Positions 1-10,710 of a stretch of DNA of 64,000 nucleotides are shown here, piece by piece. Source of the stretch: Spirodela intermedia. Taxonomy: Eukaryota; Streptophyta; Magnoliopsida; Alismatales; Araceae. Under the pieces are notes generated by a model. The model ran no database searches. It saw nothing but the letters and a program-made list of their open reading frames with translations, and was not told the DNA's origin. Position numbers and translations under genes: made by a program. Each line of letters begins with the position of its first letter. Positions within the stretch are counted from its first letter, which is position 1. Location of the stretch: positions 7,892,537 through 7,956,536 of the forward strand of contig LR746274.1 of the NCBI GenBank assembly GCA_902729315.2, read 5' to 3'.

Positions 1-5
1 CTCTC

Positions 6-37
<32 letters not shown>

Positions 38-51
38 GCTCTCTCTCACTT
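1..51. repeat. (CT)n microsatellite
   Basis: The window opens inside a CT dinucleotide tract interrupted by two CG steps. It probably extends beyond the left edge. Confidence 0.95.
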
Positions 52-839
52 CTAAGGAGGATACAAGAGGATGGGCAAGGTTAATATCCGGACATAAACA
101 AGGGTCAAATTTAGACCCTATTTTTCAAGCTTTTCTCTCAGAAACGGAAAACGAGATAAAGAGAGAGAATGCGCAAACACTATTCGTCCTGTCTCTCGGT
201 GTTTTTGGGCCAAAAGCTCAGAAAAAATTGGGCCAAACTTCTGGCGTTCTAACCCACTGACACTTACTCGTATATTAAAGAAATTGAAAATAAAACTACG
301 ATCGATAATCACATATTTATTCAATACGTGTTAGAATGATAAATTATCTAAATATATAAATATCAATGATAATTACAATATATTTTCTAATATGTGTTGA
401 CTTCCCTTCAGATTCTAATCCTGGAGGCGTCCAGTTCCAGCTGGGAGCTGGGGCCCAGATCTCCGCTGTAGTGGCAGCGGAAGCGCAAGGAAAGTCAGCT
501 CTTGCCGACCTATTTTACCACAGTCCAAGATGAGGATTGACCATAAGGAAAGTCAAAGGCCGGGATTGACCACAATTTGAGTCGGTCAATCACAGGTGGG
601 AATCAATCACAATCCAAATCAGGAGATCAGAAGATTACCATCTAATTCATGCAAGAAAACAGATGCTTGGAGATGATTAAGGGGAGGGTTTCTAAAGGTG
701 CCGAGTTCAAACATCTTCTAAAGTTTGTTCATCTTTTGCACGCAGAGGCAGCCCGAAACAACAGAGGTCTAGAAAAAAATTATATAGATTGTTCATCTTT
801 TGCACAGGAAATCAATGGCCCGGCCCTTTCATGCAACGC
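52..839. other. Intergenic, no gene seen
   Basis: No supported coding sequence. Positions 535-595 hold several TTGAC/GTCAA cores close together (W-box-like). A short phrase, GTTCATCTTTTGCAC, occurs twice (about 727 and 789), a local duplication beside the 3' end of the broken COPE copy. Confidence 0.5.
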
Positions 840-2238
840 TCTGGAGGGCCACCCAAAGGCTCCTCCGCTGCTGAGAGGCGCTTCACGAGCATGTACTCAG
901 GATGGTGCAGCTTCAGCTGGCTGGAGGAGTTACAGGAGTCGAACCATACTCAGAAAACCAAGAAAAATAGGCCAGCTATTTATTTTTTTAATTCAGATGT
1001 GAATATATATGCATATGATTCAGTGTTTAGATCCCACTTTGGATTGGGATTAGATGGATCGAAATTACCTCAGGAAGCGGGTAGATGATTTCCCAAGATA
1101 TATACTGCAGACAATTAAATTGGCCAGAGTCTCCAGATCCCATGGATCCTGCACACAATGCGCTGTAATCAGCTTAAAGCTGTGTTCTATCGGCCGGATA
1201 TATAGTCAGATGGATCGCCACGAATTCCAAAGTTAGTGAAAATAAACGATGGATTACCTTGGTTAAGGCGTCCAGTAGCAAGGTTTCATCCTCATCAAAG
1301 TTGCCCATGTGCATGCAGGAGACGGCCTTTCCATTCAAGACCAGCCCAGTCATCAGAAATTTTTCGAGCCCGCCCTACGATCAGAGAGAGAGAGAGAGAG
1401 AAGAATCAGCCACAGAAAGATATATATTTATAAAGTTATAGTTCACATATGTATTTCCAAAAAAATAAAAGAGGGCCCACCACAGCAAGGTCATGCCAAG
1501 CAGTCGCCAGTTGAGTCAGTGTGTGATCTTCGTCGATCTGTTGCATGATCCTAAGTTGCTTCTCTGCATAGTCAGCATTTTGCATCTTCAGGTATATTTG
1601 CACGTTGAGTGCATGTCTGTGAACATATAAGAAATGATTGATTACAGAGAACTTAAAAGAGGAAACAGTGCCCTTTTCTAGAAACATATGAGCTTTAAGT
1701 ATCATAACCTTTTTTTTTTTTAATTACTGACGTATCAAAATTGAAATAAATAAATAAATAGTATTTCGGACTAACAGTTCCATGGTTCCTCCAGCATTGG
1801 TATGCTTCAGCGCCTCGTTGTAGTCCTGTTCATGCATAAATATGGTCCCCGCAGCCAACCGTAGCACAGAATTATTTCGAATGGCTGGAACATTCAGCCA
1901 TTCTTTAACGCTTGAAAACACAGATTCCGGTTTAGAACAGATGATGAATGTCAATATTTTCAGGGTAAGATGCTCATGGAAGAGCATGAACTGGAAGCAA
2001 TTTAGTGCTCAGGTCAGAGAGCGAGATCGGAAGTTTTAGGAAAACAACGACAGCCAAGTCGCATCGTCGGTACCTGGTAGGATCCCTGAGCGATGTAAGC
2101 GCGGTAAACGAGGGAATCCCTCTAGTCGGCCTCTTCGGGCGAGAGGCTGCGGAGCCGCTCGGCGCTGGAGATCGCGACCTGGTACGCGCCCAGATAGAAG
2201 TTGTTCCGAAGGGCAAACAAGTGGTCGGGAGATGCCAT
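840..2238 (-). pseudogene. Coatomer subunit epsilon (COPE) pseudogene
   Basis: Family role: epsilon-COP is a TPR-like subunit of the COPI coat for Golgi-to-ER vesicles, usually about 290 residues. Seen on the minus strand: exon 1 (2074-2238) starts MASPDHLFALRNNFYLGAYQ and ends GSYQ before GTACC. A central exon (about 1770-1930) contains GTIFMHEQDYNEALKHTNAG. The next (about 1478-1612) contains ALNVQIYLKM and QQIDEDHTLTQLA. Another (about 1270-1372) contains MTGLVLNGKAVSCMHMGNFD. A last scrap (about 850-935) contains SSQLKLHHPEYMLVKRLSAA. Breaks: codon 39 of exon 1 is TAG (2122-2124) where the family has Glu. The exon after GSYQ is missing. About 15 codons are lost after LAV. The C terminus is short and appears frame-shifted. 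Introns are kept, so this is a decayed genomic copy and not a retrocopy. Family assignment is confident; loss of function is a strong inference. Confidence 0.85.
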
Positions 2239-3142
2239 TGCCGGCCATCCTCCGCCTCTGGTTCCACGTGATCCCGAATTGGGAAAGCAATTTTGTTTAG
2301 CCTGCTGTAATGATCGACAATCGTCTTTGTATTTTTAGCCTTGTGTACGTATCTAAATGTATATAACTGATTTGATTTCTAAACTGACGATCGCCACCTC
2401 AATACTGCTCTCCCTCCCTCTCTCTCTCTCTACCGCTTCTCACCTTTTTCTCCCCACTTCTTTCTTGCATTCTCTCTCTCTCCTAATGCAACATTAGAAT
2501 TAAGTTACAGTAGTCACATAATCTACTAGATTGGAGGGACAGAACCTATCCTAAACAACACATCCCCTGTTTTCATTTATTTTAATTAACTAGATATGAT
2601 AAACATAATGGTAATTAGTAAATAATCACTGGACTGAATTAATTATTTCAGATAAAATTAAAATAGAAATTATTGGAAGAAAAATCATGACCACAAAACA
2701 TCATGATTGATGTTTTATTTCTGCATTTTACATTCCTGATTTGCAAGTTCATAGAACTCGTAATCGTTAGTTCGATGTGACGAGATATAAAATTGTAACA
2801 AAGCCATCTAAAATAAAGTGGATTCTTTTGTTTCTATGGTGACTTCACAATTTCCCATCCCATTTTTTTCAATGCTTTTGGTAGTTTCTACATCTCACAT
2901 TTTGAAATCCAGAACCTTTCAAAAATGAACCCACAAAGTTTGAAAACCTTAAGGAGCCTTATTTGAACAAGGGATGATCTTACGAAAAAAATATAAAACA
3001 TTGTGACGAGCCCATGTCTTAGGAAACGAGGAGCAAAGAGGAAGAAACATCTTCAGAAAGGATGACCTTCAATGGTGCTTGTTTGATCTTCCATCTCAGC
3101 CGCCAATTCTTTGTACTCTCGTCACTTCTGACTAGAAGAACT
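2239..3142. other. Intergenic between COPE and CNL relics
   Basis: AT-rich, with short CT runs near 2404-2480. No coding sequence is supported. It is downstream of the receptor relic and upstream of the COPE relic, so it may include the remnant COPE promoter. Confidence 0.5.
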
Positions 3143-4719
3143 TTAATATGACTCTCTCTCGCGGAACATATGCGAGAATTGGTGTTTGATGCTTTGGCCT
3201 TCTTCATCCTCGCCCCAGTTCAAACCATCCCACCATTCTCTCACCCTCGATAATTTTAACGTTCTTGGTTCTACCAGTTCCAATTGGAATCTTCTTTACC
3301 AATGGACAGCCAGATACCACAAAGACTTGCAGAAAGGGGAGAAGCATGGGCTGATTGCTTATAATCTTCAATGCAGGGAGCTGCCGAAGAGTGATTCTTT
3401 TCAGTTGGGGAAGGAGAGAGGAGTCCAAATCCGGGGAGACTTCGTGGCCTCTTTCTTCTTCGCCTAACAATATCTCCATCCGCCTACAACCATACAAAAG
3501 ATCTTCTCAAGACAGGCCAACTTTCTAATGCATGTCAGGTCACGGAGGCCATCGCAGTCCTGTAGGGACAAAACACGGAGATTGCGTGAATGATGAAGAG
3601 ATATGGTCATGGTCATCGTCATCCTATCTAGTAGTCGTCGCTGACGTAATTGAAATTCGTTATCAAACCGGCCACCAATATATACTCTGACCTTAGACAG
3701 GTTTTCAAATTTACTTCAAACTTGTTATAAATGTTCGGCTGTAATAAGTGAGGATCCTACGTCGATTTTAAGCTTTGTCGTGCATCGGCACAGCTTACGA
3801 TGTCTGAGCAGTAATTCAAGAGATTCCACGGTACTGATAGTGAGTCGTATCTCCTCTAATTCGGTCAAACTGTGCTCCATGTCGGCCATACTCAGCATGG
3901 AAGATGGGTACCGCATTAATTTTTTCTTACTACTAGCATAAAGACCACTTTTGTAAAAGCCAAATTTATCCTCGGTTAGATTGTACAATCCTAATATTCG
4001 TAATCCGCTAAGAGATGCAATTGCCTCACGGGGAATGTTAGAGAGCATCCACGTACCGTCCAAGATGAGCAGCCTGAGGTTTGTCAACTTTCCTAATCCT
4101 TTTGGCGATGTTTCAAGCCCCATGTTTTTCAACTTCAGGTAACGTAATTTGGACAATAAGCCGATCTCATCCGGAAGGCATTAACTTGAAGGGAGGCACG
4201 AATGGCGACTTCCATAAAAGGGTCTGCAGATTAGGACATAGCTGTATCTTTGAGAGCTGGATTCTTTCAACATTGTCCGTCAACGATATCCTCCTTGCAT
4301 CTCTCCAAAGTTCACATCTTGGAAGACGGTTCAAATCGAAGCCTGCACAGGACAGATAAGTGTTGCTCTTATCAAACTCGCCTCCAGTGAGCCACAAATA
4401 CATCTCACGTACCACATCATGCATCTTCACTCGATACTTACTCTTTGTTATCCCCACACCATGCTTTGTACTTATTACTGGCGTGGTTTCTAACATGCAA
4501 GCAGAAACAAGCGTTGTTAGTAAAGCATGCCCCTTTTTCTGGGCTTCGATGACGCTCTAAGAATTTGCTGCATAGATAAATCCTTCACCGACCCAATAGT
4601 CTATGAGTTCTTTTACCTTAATTTTTTAAGTCTTCAAGGTAAATAAAGCAATAGAGGAGGCAGTTCTGCACATTCTCATCTCTCAACATATCAAAACTGA
4701 ACTTCAAAAGAGAAAGTAC
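3143..4719 (-). pseudogene. CNL resistance-gene pseudogene, 3' half (ARC2/winged-helix end and LRRs)
   Basis: This is the C-terminal part of the receptor that begins at 10035. Read from 4719 leftwards it runs LSLLKFSFDMLRDENVQNC (the region after GLPL in CNLs), then IDYWVGEGF, the MHD motif in VKMHDVVREMYLWL (about 4400-4430), LRRs such as LRYLKLKNMGL and LTNLRLLILDG (3725-4156), and a C-terminal block with LPQLKRITLRQLPALKII (3204-3497). The end reads WDGLNWGEDEEGQSI and stops with TAA at 3143-3145. Breaks: a frameshift and stop near 4627, an in-frame TAG near 4560, at least one frameshift in the LRR part, and another near 3215. The family senses pathogen effectors in the cytoplasm or at the plasma membrane. 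This copy cannot make a full product. Confidence 0.85.
4715..4719. other. Target-site duplication, left copy (AGTAC)
   Basis: AGTAC lies directly left of the Copia element and again directly right of it at 9180-9184. The match extends to AAGTAC if the last LTR base is counted. Five base pairs is the usual Ty1/Copia target duplication. Removing one copy plus the element restores a continuous receptor reading frame. Confidence 0.85.
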
Positions 4720-4812
4720 TATATTAGTTACGACGTTTCGTGTTTTCTAGGGCTTCGGTGTGTACGAAAATCAATATATTTCTCTAAGTTTTCCTCTCAT
4801 TATTTTCCTTCA
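4720..4812 (+). repeat. Copia 5' LTR, truncated (93 bp)
   Basis: It matches the 3' LTR over TACGACGTTTCGTGTTTTCT and over the terminal TTATTTTCCTTCA, but lacks about the first 160 bp, including the TATA region, plus about 58 bp in the middle. The target duplication still abuts it, so the loss happened after insertion. Confidence 0.85.
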
Positions 4813-4814
4813 AG

Positions 4815-4827
4815 TGGTATCAGAGCC
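4815..4827 (+). other. Copia primer-binding site
   Basis: TGGTATCAGAGCC, complementary to the 3' end of initiator tRNA-Met, two bases after the LTR terminus. This is the standard plant Copia primer site. Confidence 0.9.
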
Positions 4828-4999
4828 AAGTTTGTGGATTGGGTGTTGGTCTTTCATGCAGAGCGCATCAACATCCAAAGAGAAAAATTCGAGATTGGTG
4901 AAGTTTTTTATAAGAGTTTTGAAGATTTCTTTCTGTAGCAAGGAGTCTGAAGTTTCAAATCAAAGTTTATATGAAGAGGTATTGTGATTGACTATGAGA

Positions 5000-5990
5000 A
5001 TGGTAAATGGTAACACCATCAACCTCTCACAACCTCTTGTTTTATTTTTTAATGGAGAGAAGTATGATTTTTGAAACATTAAAATGAAGACATTTTTTAT
5101 TTCACAAGATTTATTAGAGTTGGTTGAGAATGGTAATAAAGAAGGAGAAAGTTCTAAATAGGAAAATAAAAAATTATGAGAAAAGGATGTTAAGATATTA
5201 TTAGTTTTACAAAAATCTATTTTAGAAACATTCTTTCCACATATTGCTAATGCCATGAGTTCTTTTGAAACATGGAAAATCTTAAAAGATGAATTCTATG
5301 GAGAGAGCAGAGTTATAAATGTGAAACTTCAAACCCTTCGTAGAGAGTTTGAAAATATTTTCATGAAATCTAATGAATCAATGCATGATTTCTTTTCTCA
5401 AATATCTATTTTTATAAATCAAATGAGAATATTTGGAGAAGATATTTCATAAAGGAGAATAAAAAAAATTAAGAAGTTTGCCTTCTAAATTTGATCTTAT
5501 TGTTACTACAACTGAACAATCTAAGGATTTATCTGTTTATATGCAATGAATTAATTGGAGCACTATTAGCACATGAAGAACAAATGAATAGATCAATAGA
5601 AAAATCACTTGAACAAGTATTTCAAGCTAAGGCTGAAATTTCAAAGAAAGAGAAAAATAGTGAAGGCACATATAGTCAATGAGGCCATCGCAAAGGACAC
5701 TATCAAATTAGAGGTCGAGGAAGAAGACATGACAGATCACATTATAGGTAACAAAGAAATAATAGTGAAAATTCATAAAATCAGAAACCAAATTATAAAG
5801 TAATGTAATATCATTTTTGTAAAATCATATTGAAGCATATTGTTGAGACAAAGAAAAACAACAAGAAAAAATCAGAGAAAGAGGTTCTAAACTAATGTGT
5901 AATTTTTGTAAGTATAGTCATATTGAAGCAAATTTTTGGGACAAGAAAAGAGAACAAGCTAATATTGTTGAAGAAAATGATCAAAAAAGT
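5000..5990 (+). pseudogene. Copia gag remnant
   Basis: Capsid-like (UBN2/gag-polypeptide) sequence. Recognisable stretches include SSFETWKILKDEFYG (5255 onward) and VKLQTLRREFENIFMK. Several stops and frame changes occur. Near 5805-5865 and again near 5895-5945 are two similar zinc-knuckle-like segments (CNFCKYSHIEANFW in the second). The final Cys of the CCHC pattern is replaced and the first copy is more decayed, so the RNA-binding knuckle looks duplicated and then lost. Confidence 0.75.
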
Positions 5991-6029
5991 TATTTATAAC
6001 TTATACATCTTTCAACTCAAGTAAATCAA

Positions 6030-7220
6030 ATATATGATTTATTAATAGTGGTTGTAGTAATCATATGACAAGTGAAAGAAATTTATTTTAAAATATTGAT
6101 ACTTCTATGGTTTGTGATGTTACTATTGATGATGGAAATAAGGTGAGAATTGAAGTCATTAGTATTATTGTTATTCATACAAAATTAGGTGCAAATATAT
6201 TGATTCATGATGTATTTTTTTCCAAAGTTGGCACATAACTTGCTTAGTGTGGGCCAATTATTAGAATATGGTTTTATTATTCATTTTGAAGATGATACAT
6301 ATGTTATCAAGCATAAGAAGTGTGACATGTCTCTTATGGTGATTTTTAAGGTTAGAAAAAAAATATTTTCTCTTGATATTTCAACACTCATTGATTTTGA
6401 CATGATTACAAAAGAGAATGATTCATCTAATTTCTCCTCTATTGGAATAAATAACAAAGTATGTGAAGGATGTGTTTATGGCAAGCAACACTGACTATCT
6501 TTTTCAATAGTAAAATCTTGGAGAGCAAGATTTCCTCTTGAGTTATTATATGTTGATTTATGTGGTCCAGTGAGGACACTATCTTTGAAAGACAATCGAT
6601 ATTTCCTATTGATTATTAATGACTTTACACGCATAAGTTGGGTGTATTTTATTTCTCATAAATCTAGAGCATCTAAGAAATTTATTTATTTTAAAGTTTT
6701 TGCTGAAAACTCAAGTAGACATTTTATTAAAACTCTTTGAATGAATAGAGGGGAAGAATTTATTTCTCATGAGTTTGAGTCATTTTGTAAGAAGCATGAA
6801 ATTAAAAGACAGCTCACTATTAGAAAAACTTTGGAGTAAAATGATATTACTGAAATAAAAAATAGAATAATTATGAAAACGGCAAAAGCATGTTTAGTGA
6901 GAAGCATCTTCCTAATAATTTTTAGGCTGAAGTTGTTGCAACATCTATTTTTCTTTTGAATATTTCTCCTACAAAGGTAGTGATGAATATGATTCCTTAT
7001 GAAACTTAGTATTATCGAAAACCTAATGTTAGTCCTTTGAAAGTTTTTGGTTATATCTCCTATGCTTTAATTAATGCTGATGATCATGGTAATATAGACT
7101 AAAAGTTTGAGAAATATATTTTTCTTGGTTATAGTGATGAAAGTAAAGGTTATCATTTATATAATCCTGAAACAAAAGTTATTAATTCATCGTGATGTTA
7201 TATTTGATGAATATGCTTGC
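6030..7220 (+). pseudogene. Copia protease and integrase remnant
   Basis: Protease: FINSGCSNHM near 6036-6066 corresponds to the family's DSG-C-x-H-M active site with Asp replaced by Asn. FFPKLAHNLLSVGQLLEYGF follows. GAG-pre-integrase: CEGCVYGKQH ends at a stop near 6494. Integrase core: VDLCGPVRTLSLKD keeps the first acidic residue. The second-Asp region reads MNRGEEF where DRGGEF is expected. The third region keeps a Glu in ITEIKNR. Several in-frame stops. Catalytically dead by inspection. Confidence 0.8.
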
Positions 7221-7479
7221 TAGAATTAGAATACAAATTCAATACGTCAAATACCTTTTTGTGAACATGAGCAGAAAATTATACAAACTAGTCAAGATTC
7301 AATGGGTGAAGCTTATACAACATCTATCTCACCTTGTAATCCTTCCCTAAATGATTCAAGTGGTCTTAATGGCTACAATGATTCAAGTCCAGAATCATCA
7401 AGTCCTCTAAGGAGGATGAGATCCTTTAGTGATATTTATGAATTTATAATTTTACTCTTATGATTGTAGAGCCAACACA

Positions 7480-8810
7480 CTATGAGAAAGCACAAGGCAA
7501 AGATGAATGAGAGAAAGCAATGCAAAAAAAAATTACAGTAATTGAGAATAATGACACATGAGAGTTGGTGAATTTGCCACCAAAGACTAAAGTAATTAGA
7601 GTCAAGTCGGTTTATAAGGTAAAGTATAAATCCGATAGTAATATTCAAAAATTCAAGACAAGATTAGTGGTGAAGGGATATGTACAGCAAAAAAAATATT
7701 TGATATTAAATCAGTATTTTTGAATGATTATTTGAATGAAGATGTGTATATTGAGCAGCCACAAGGTTTTATCATTAAAAGAAGAGATAACAAAGTTTAT
7801 AAATTAAAGAAAATAGTTTATGACCTTAGGTAAGCACCTAGAGCATGGTACAATAGACTTGATTCATGTTTTCATAAGTATTATTTTTATAAAAGTGATA
7901 ATGAGCCAACACTTTATATCAAGATTCAAGATAAAGATATTTTGATGGTATATGTTTACGTTGATGATATTATATATACTAGATCATTTTTGTCACTAAT
8001 TTCATATTTCAATAATTGTATGATGACTAAATTTGATATGATAGACTTGAGATTGCTTTATTATTTTCTTGGACTTTAAATCATTCAAAATGATTATGGT
8101 ATATTTATTTTACAAGAAAAATATGCATTTGACTTACTCAATAAGTTTAATATGTTTCATTGTAAGACTTATTCTACTCTTATAAATATAAATCATAATT
8201 ATGTCTTGATGATGTGACTGCAAAAACGAATGAATACTTTTATAGAAGTATGGTTGGTGGTTTGATGTATTTGACTCATACTCAACCAAATATATTATTT
8301 TTAGTTAGTATGATTTGAAGAATAATGCATTCACCATTAATTCATCATCTTGGAGCAGCAAAGAGAATTTTATATCAACACGATTCTGAATTTAATTTGT
8401 CTAATTATTCAAATTGTGATTGAGCAAGTTATGCTGATGATAGAAAAAGTACAAGTAGTTTGATTCTTAGAATTGATTCAAATACAATCTCATGGGCTTC
8501 TAAAAAATAAGAATCTACTATATTATTATCTTCAGAATTTGAGTATATTGTTGCTTCAATGGCTGCACAACAAGCGACAGAGATGTGGAGAATCTTACAT
8601 AATTTAAATCTTTCACAATCAAAACCTACTGTCATTTATTACGACAACATGTCAACTATCTATATGACAAAGAATCTAATTTTTTATAGACAAACAAAAC
8701 ATATTGAAATATGACATAATTTTATCCAAGATTTAGTTGCTGCAAATTATATAGAGATGAATTTTTTGCTCAACAATAGATCGTGACGGATTGTTTTATG
8801 AAGTCACTGG
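7480..8810 (+). pseudogene. Copia reverse transcriptase and RNase H remnant
   Basis: RT thumbprints: NDTWELVNLPP (about 7550), RLVVKGYVQQ, then an internal deletion near 7690 that removes the usual YNETFAPVA region, then KSVFLNDYLNEDVYIEQPQGF and the catalytic YVDD (about 7955-7966). RNase H: YLTHTQPN, SYADDRKSTSS, SEFEYIVASMAAQQA and DNMSTIYMTKN. In-frame stops occur throughout. Copia RT copies element RNA in the cytoplasm; this copy cannot. Confidence 0.88.
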
Positions 8811-8863
8811 GCTACTCGAAGTTTGTCAAGTTTAGAGAGTCTCTTGATATGAGACGCTTTTGG

Positions 8864-8877
8864 ATTAAGGGGGGGGG
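8864..8877 (+). other. Copia polypurine tract
   Basis: ATTAAG followed by a run of G immediately before the 3' LTR terminus TGTTAG. It is the plus-strand primer site in the family. Confidence 0.75.
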
Positions 8878-9179
8878 TGTTAGTACTTAACGTAAAAACA
8901 GTACATTGCTTCGTCCTTATTACGTGGTTTTTGTCTTTTACTGGCCTTCATTTTCTGTCTTTAGTGGACCAAAAAGGGAGCTCGCCCACGAGGTAGTTAA
9001 GTGCTATAAATACTCTCTCTCTCTCTCCTCAAGAAATATTACTTACGACGTTTCGTGTTTTCTAGGGTTTTAGGTTTCAGTGTCTGCGAAATTCATTTTA
9101 TTCACTCTTACTCCTGCGACCATTCTTTCCACAAAATCAATATATTCTCTCCAAGTTTCCCTCCCATTATTTTCCTTCA
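8878..9179 (+). repeat. Copia 3' LTR (about 302 bp)
   Basis: Starts TGTTAG and ends TTCCTTCA, giving the TG...CA termini. It contains a TATA box TATAAATA at about 9005-9012 followed by a CT tract, the likely LTR promoter in the plus direction, opposite to the receptor gene. Confidence 0.85.
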
Positions 9180-9184
9180 AGTAC
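9180..9184. other. Target-site duplication, right copy (AGTAC)
   Basis: Partner of the copy at 4715-4719. It lies directly after the CA end of the 3' LTR. Confidence 0.85.
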
Positions 9185-10035
9185 CTCATCTTCCCTGCCC
9201 CGCACCAGCTGTGGGGTCTCCAGGAAGTTATGCTCAGCATCCTCCCACTCCTCGACAGACCTGGCATCCGCCATGGATCAGCAAACGATGATGAGAGCGA
9301 GAGGTAGGCCGCCACATTTCTTCAGCACGATCTTGGCCAATGCATTGATGGGTGGGCTCTGTAGCTCTACCTCTGAACCCACTTTCTCCATGAATAAACT
9401 CCACGCATCATGTTCATTCAATACCTTCACCTCGATCAATCTCTTAGCACCCATATCTGTGCACACTCTTCTTGACCTAGTCGTCAGGATGATCTTACAC
9501 TTGTTTTCAGCAGTCGGAGGAGGAATTCCCAAGTGGGTCAGATTCAGTTTCTGCCATACATCATCTGGCAGTAACAAGAACCTCCTCTTTCGCAAAGAAT
9601 TGAAGATCTCCGCAGCTTGTTCTTCCGCTTGTGAAGACGGATATTCGGCTTCTTCTGAGAGGGATAAACCGAGTCGGTTTCCGATGCATTTCTAGATCGT
9701 CGGGACGTGTGCGTCCCTGGAGACGGTGACCCAGATGACCACATCGAATCCTCGAGCTCCGATTTGGGGGAACTTGTTGTTGATATCCCGAAGGAGGGTG
9801 GTCTTGCCGACGCCGGCCATCCCATATATTCCAATGATCCCGATGTTGTCGTCGTTCAGATAACCTCCGACCTCCTGGAATACCCGCTGATTTGATCCAT
9901 GCCCGCGAGATCGGCGGAGGAGACTGGGACATGCTGGATCTGGTTCCAGAGAGAATCGGACACCGCCGAGCCCCGAAATCCCAGTAGCGCCGCCTCAACG
10001 GTTTCCCATATGCATACAAGGCACGCAAACGCCAT
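9185..10035 (-). pseudogene. CNL resistance-gene pseudogene, 5' half (NB-ARC)
   Basis: The first candidate ATG is 10033-10035. The N terminus is short and no full coiled-coil is visible. NB-ARC motifs run down the minus strand: P-loop GIYGMAGVGKTT (about 9805-9840), RNBS-A-like FDVVIWVTVS, kinase-2 FLLLPDDVW (about 9555), RNBS-B KIILTTRSRRV, and GLPL in KKCGGLPLALI (about 9285-9320). After a frame change it continues ADARSVEEWEDAEHNFLETP to EDEVL at the Copia junction. Breaks: a frameshift near 9890, an in-frame TAG at 9692-9694 where neighbours would encode Gln, and a frameshift near 9285. The P-loop Lys and both kinase-2 Asp are intact, so decay began after a functional period. The rest of the gene is at 3143-4719. 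Confidence 0.88.
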
Positions 10036-10329
10036 GCTATGATTCGTAAAAATTGTACCGGCGACGGCGGCGGCGGCGGCGGCGAAGGCGGGGTGGAAGA
10101 TAAGAGCGTATGACTGGTTTACGAATAAAAGACTGAAATGGGAGATTAAATAGAGCCAAAAATGGAGGAGAGTGAGTTGAGGAGAAAGAGGGAGAGCGGA
10201 CGCGGGCGGCTGCGAGCCCTGGATTGAGGAGAGAGAGAAACGTTCGTTTCATTTAAAATAGGAGTTGACCCTCGTTATAAATGGTATGAGGAGAGAGAGA
10301 AAGGGGTACAACAACAATTACTAAAAGAT
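10036..10329. other. Upstream flank of the CNL relic
   Basis: Contains a GGC trinucleotide run at about 10063-10085 and purine-rich sequence. It would be the receptor's promoter and 5' UTR. No TATA box is convincing. Confidence 0.4.
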
Positions 10330-10710
10330 AAAAGCTCTTGTTGGAAGACTTCTCAAGCGTCACATCAACCTTGATGGAACACTGTTTTGTGATAATTGGA
10401 TAATTTAAAACCTTTATAAATCCATCATCAACTTTGATATTTTCTTACGCAAAACTTCATCTCAATTAAACCTGCAGCAACTTGATCACAAATAAAGTGA
10501 CCGCAAATCTCGATATATTTAGTTCTCTTATAAACACTGAATTCTTAGTCATTGATACAGTTGACTTATCATCACAATATAGCAATGTTACACTGGATTG
10601 TGCCAAATTAAAATCTTCTATTATCGTACACATATATATTTAACTTGTTGCATAATTACTGATGCAATAACATATGCAACCTCCTCAATAGCAAATTAAG
10701 AAGTTAGTAA
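10330..10710 (-). mobile_element. Copia RNase H/3' pol fragment
   Basis: On the minus strand the pieces read CDDKSTVSMTKN, RTKYIEICGHFICDQVAAG and LIEMKFC, the end of Copia RNase H (the DNKSA...KH.D...F.RD.VA.G pattern). Frame changes and stops are present. Further along the minus strand, EVAYVIAS recalls the EAEYVA motif. It is independent of the element at 4720-9179, with opposite orientation and diverged sequence. Confidence 0.7.

Larger units (their letters stand above)
4720..9179 (+). mobile_element. Degenerate Ty1/Copia LTR retrotransposon inside the CNL gene
   Basis: Order seen: truncated 5' LTR (4720-4812), tRNA-Met type primer site TGGTATCAGAGCC (4815-4827), gag, protease, integrase, reverse transcriptase, RNase H, polypurine tract (about 8864-8877) and full-length 3' LTR (8878-9179). 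Integrase before reverse transcriptase defines Copia. Flanks are AGTAC on both sides. The element is transcribed opposite to its host gene. Many stops and frameshifts occur in every domain, the 5' LTR has lost its promoter part, and a piece of the reverse transcriptase is deleted near 7690, so it is dead. Confidence 0.93.

Noticed and set aside
1236-1548. Plus-strand open frames over the COPE relic
   Set aside because: They overlap minus-strand COPE exons and contain a GA microsatellite translation; no homology.
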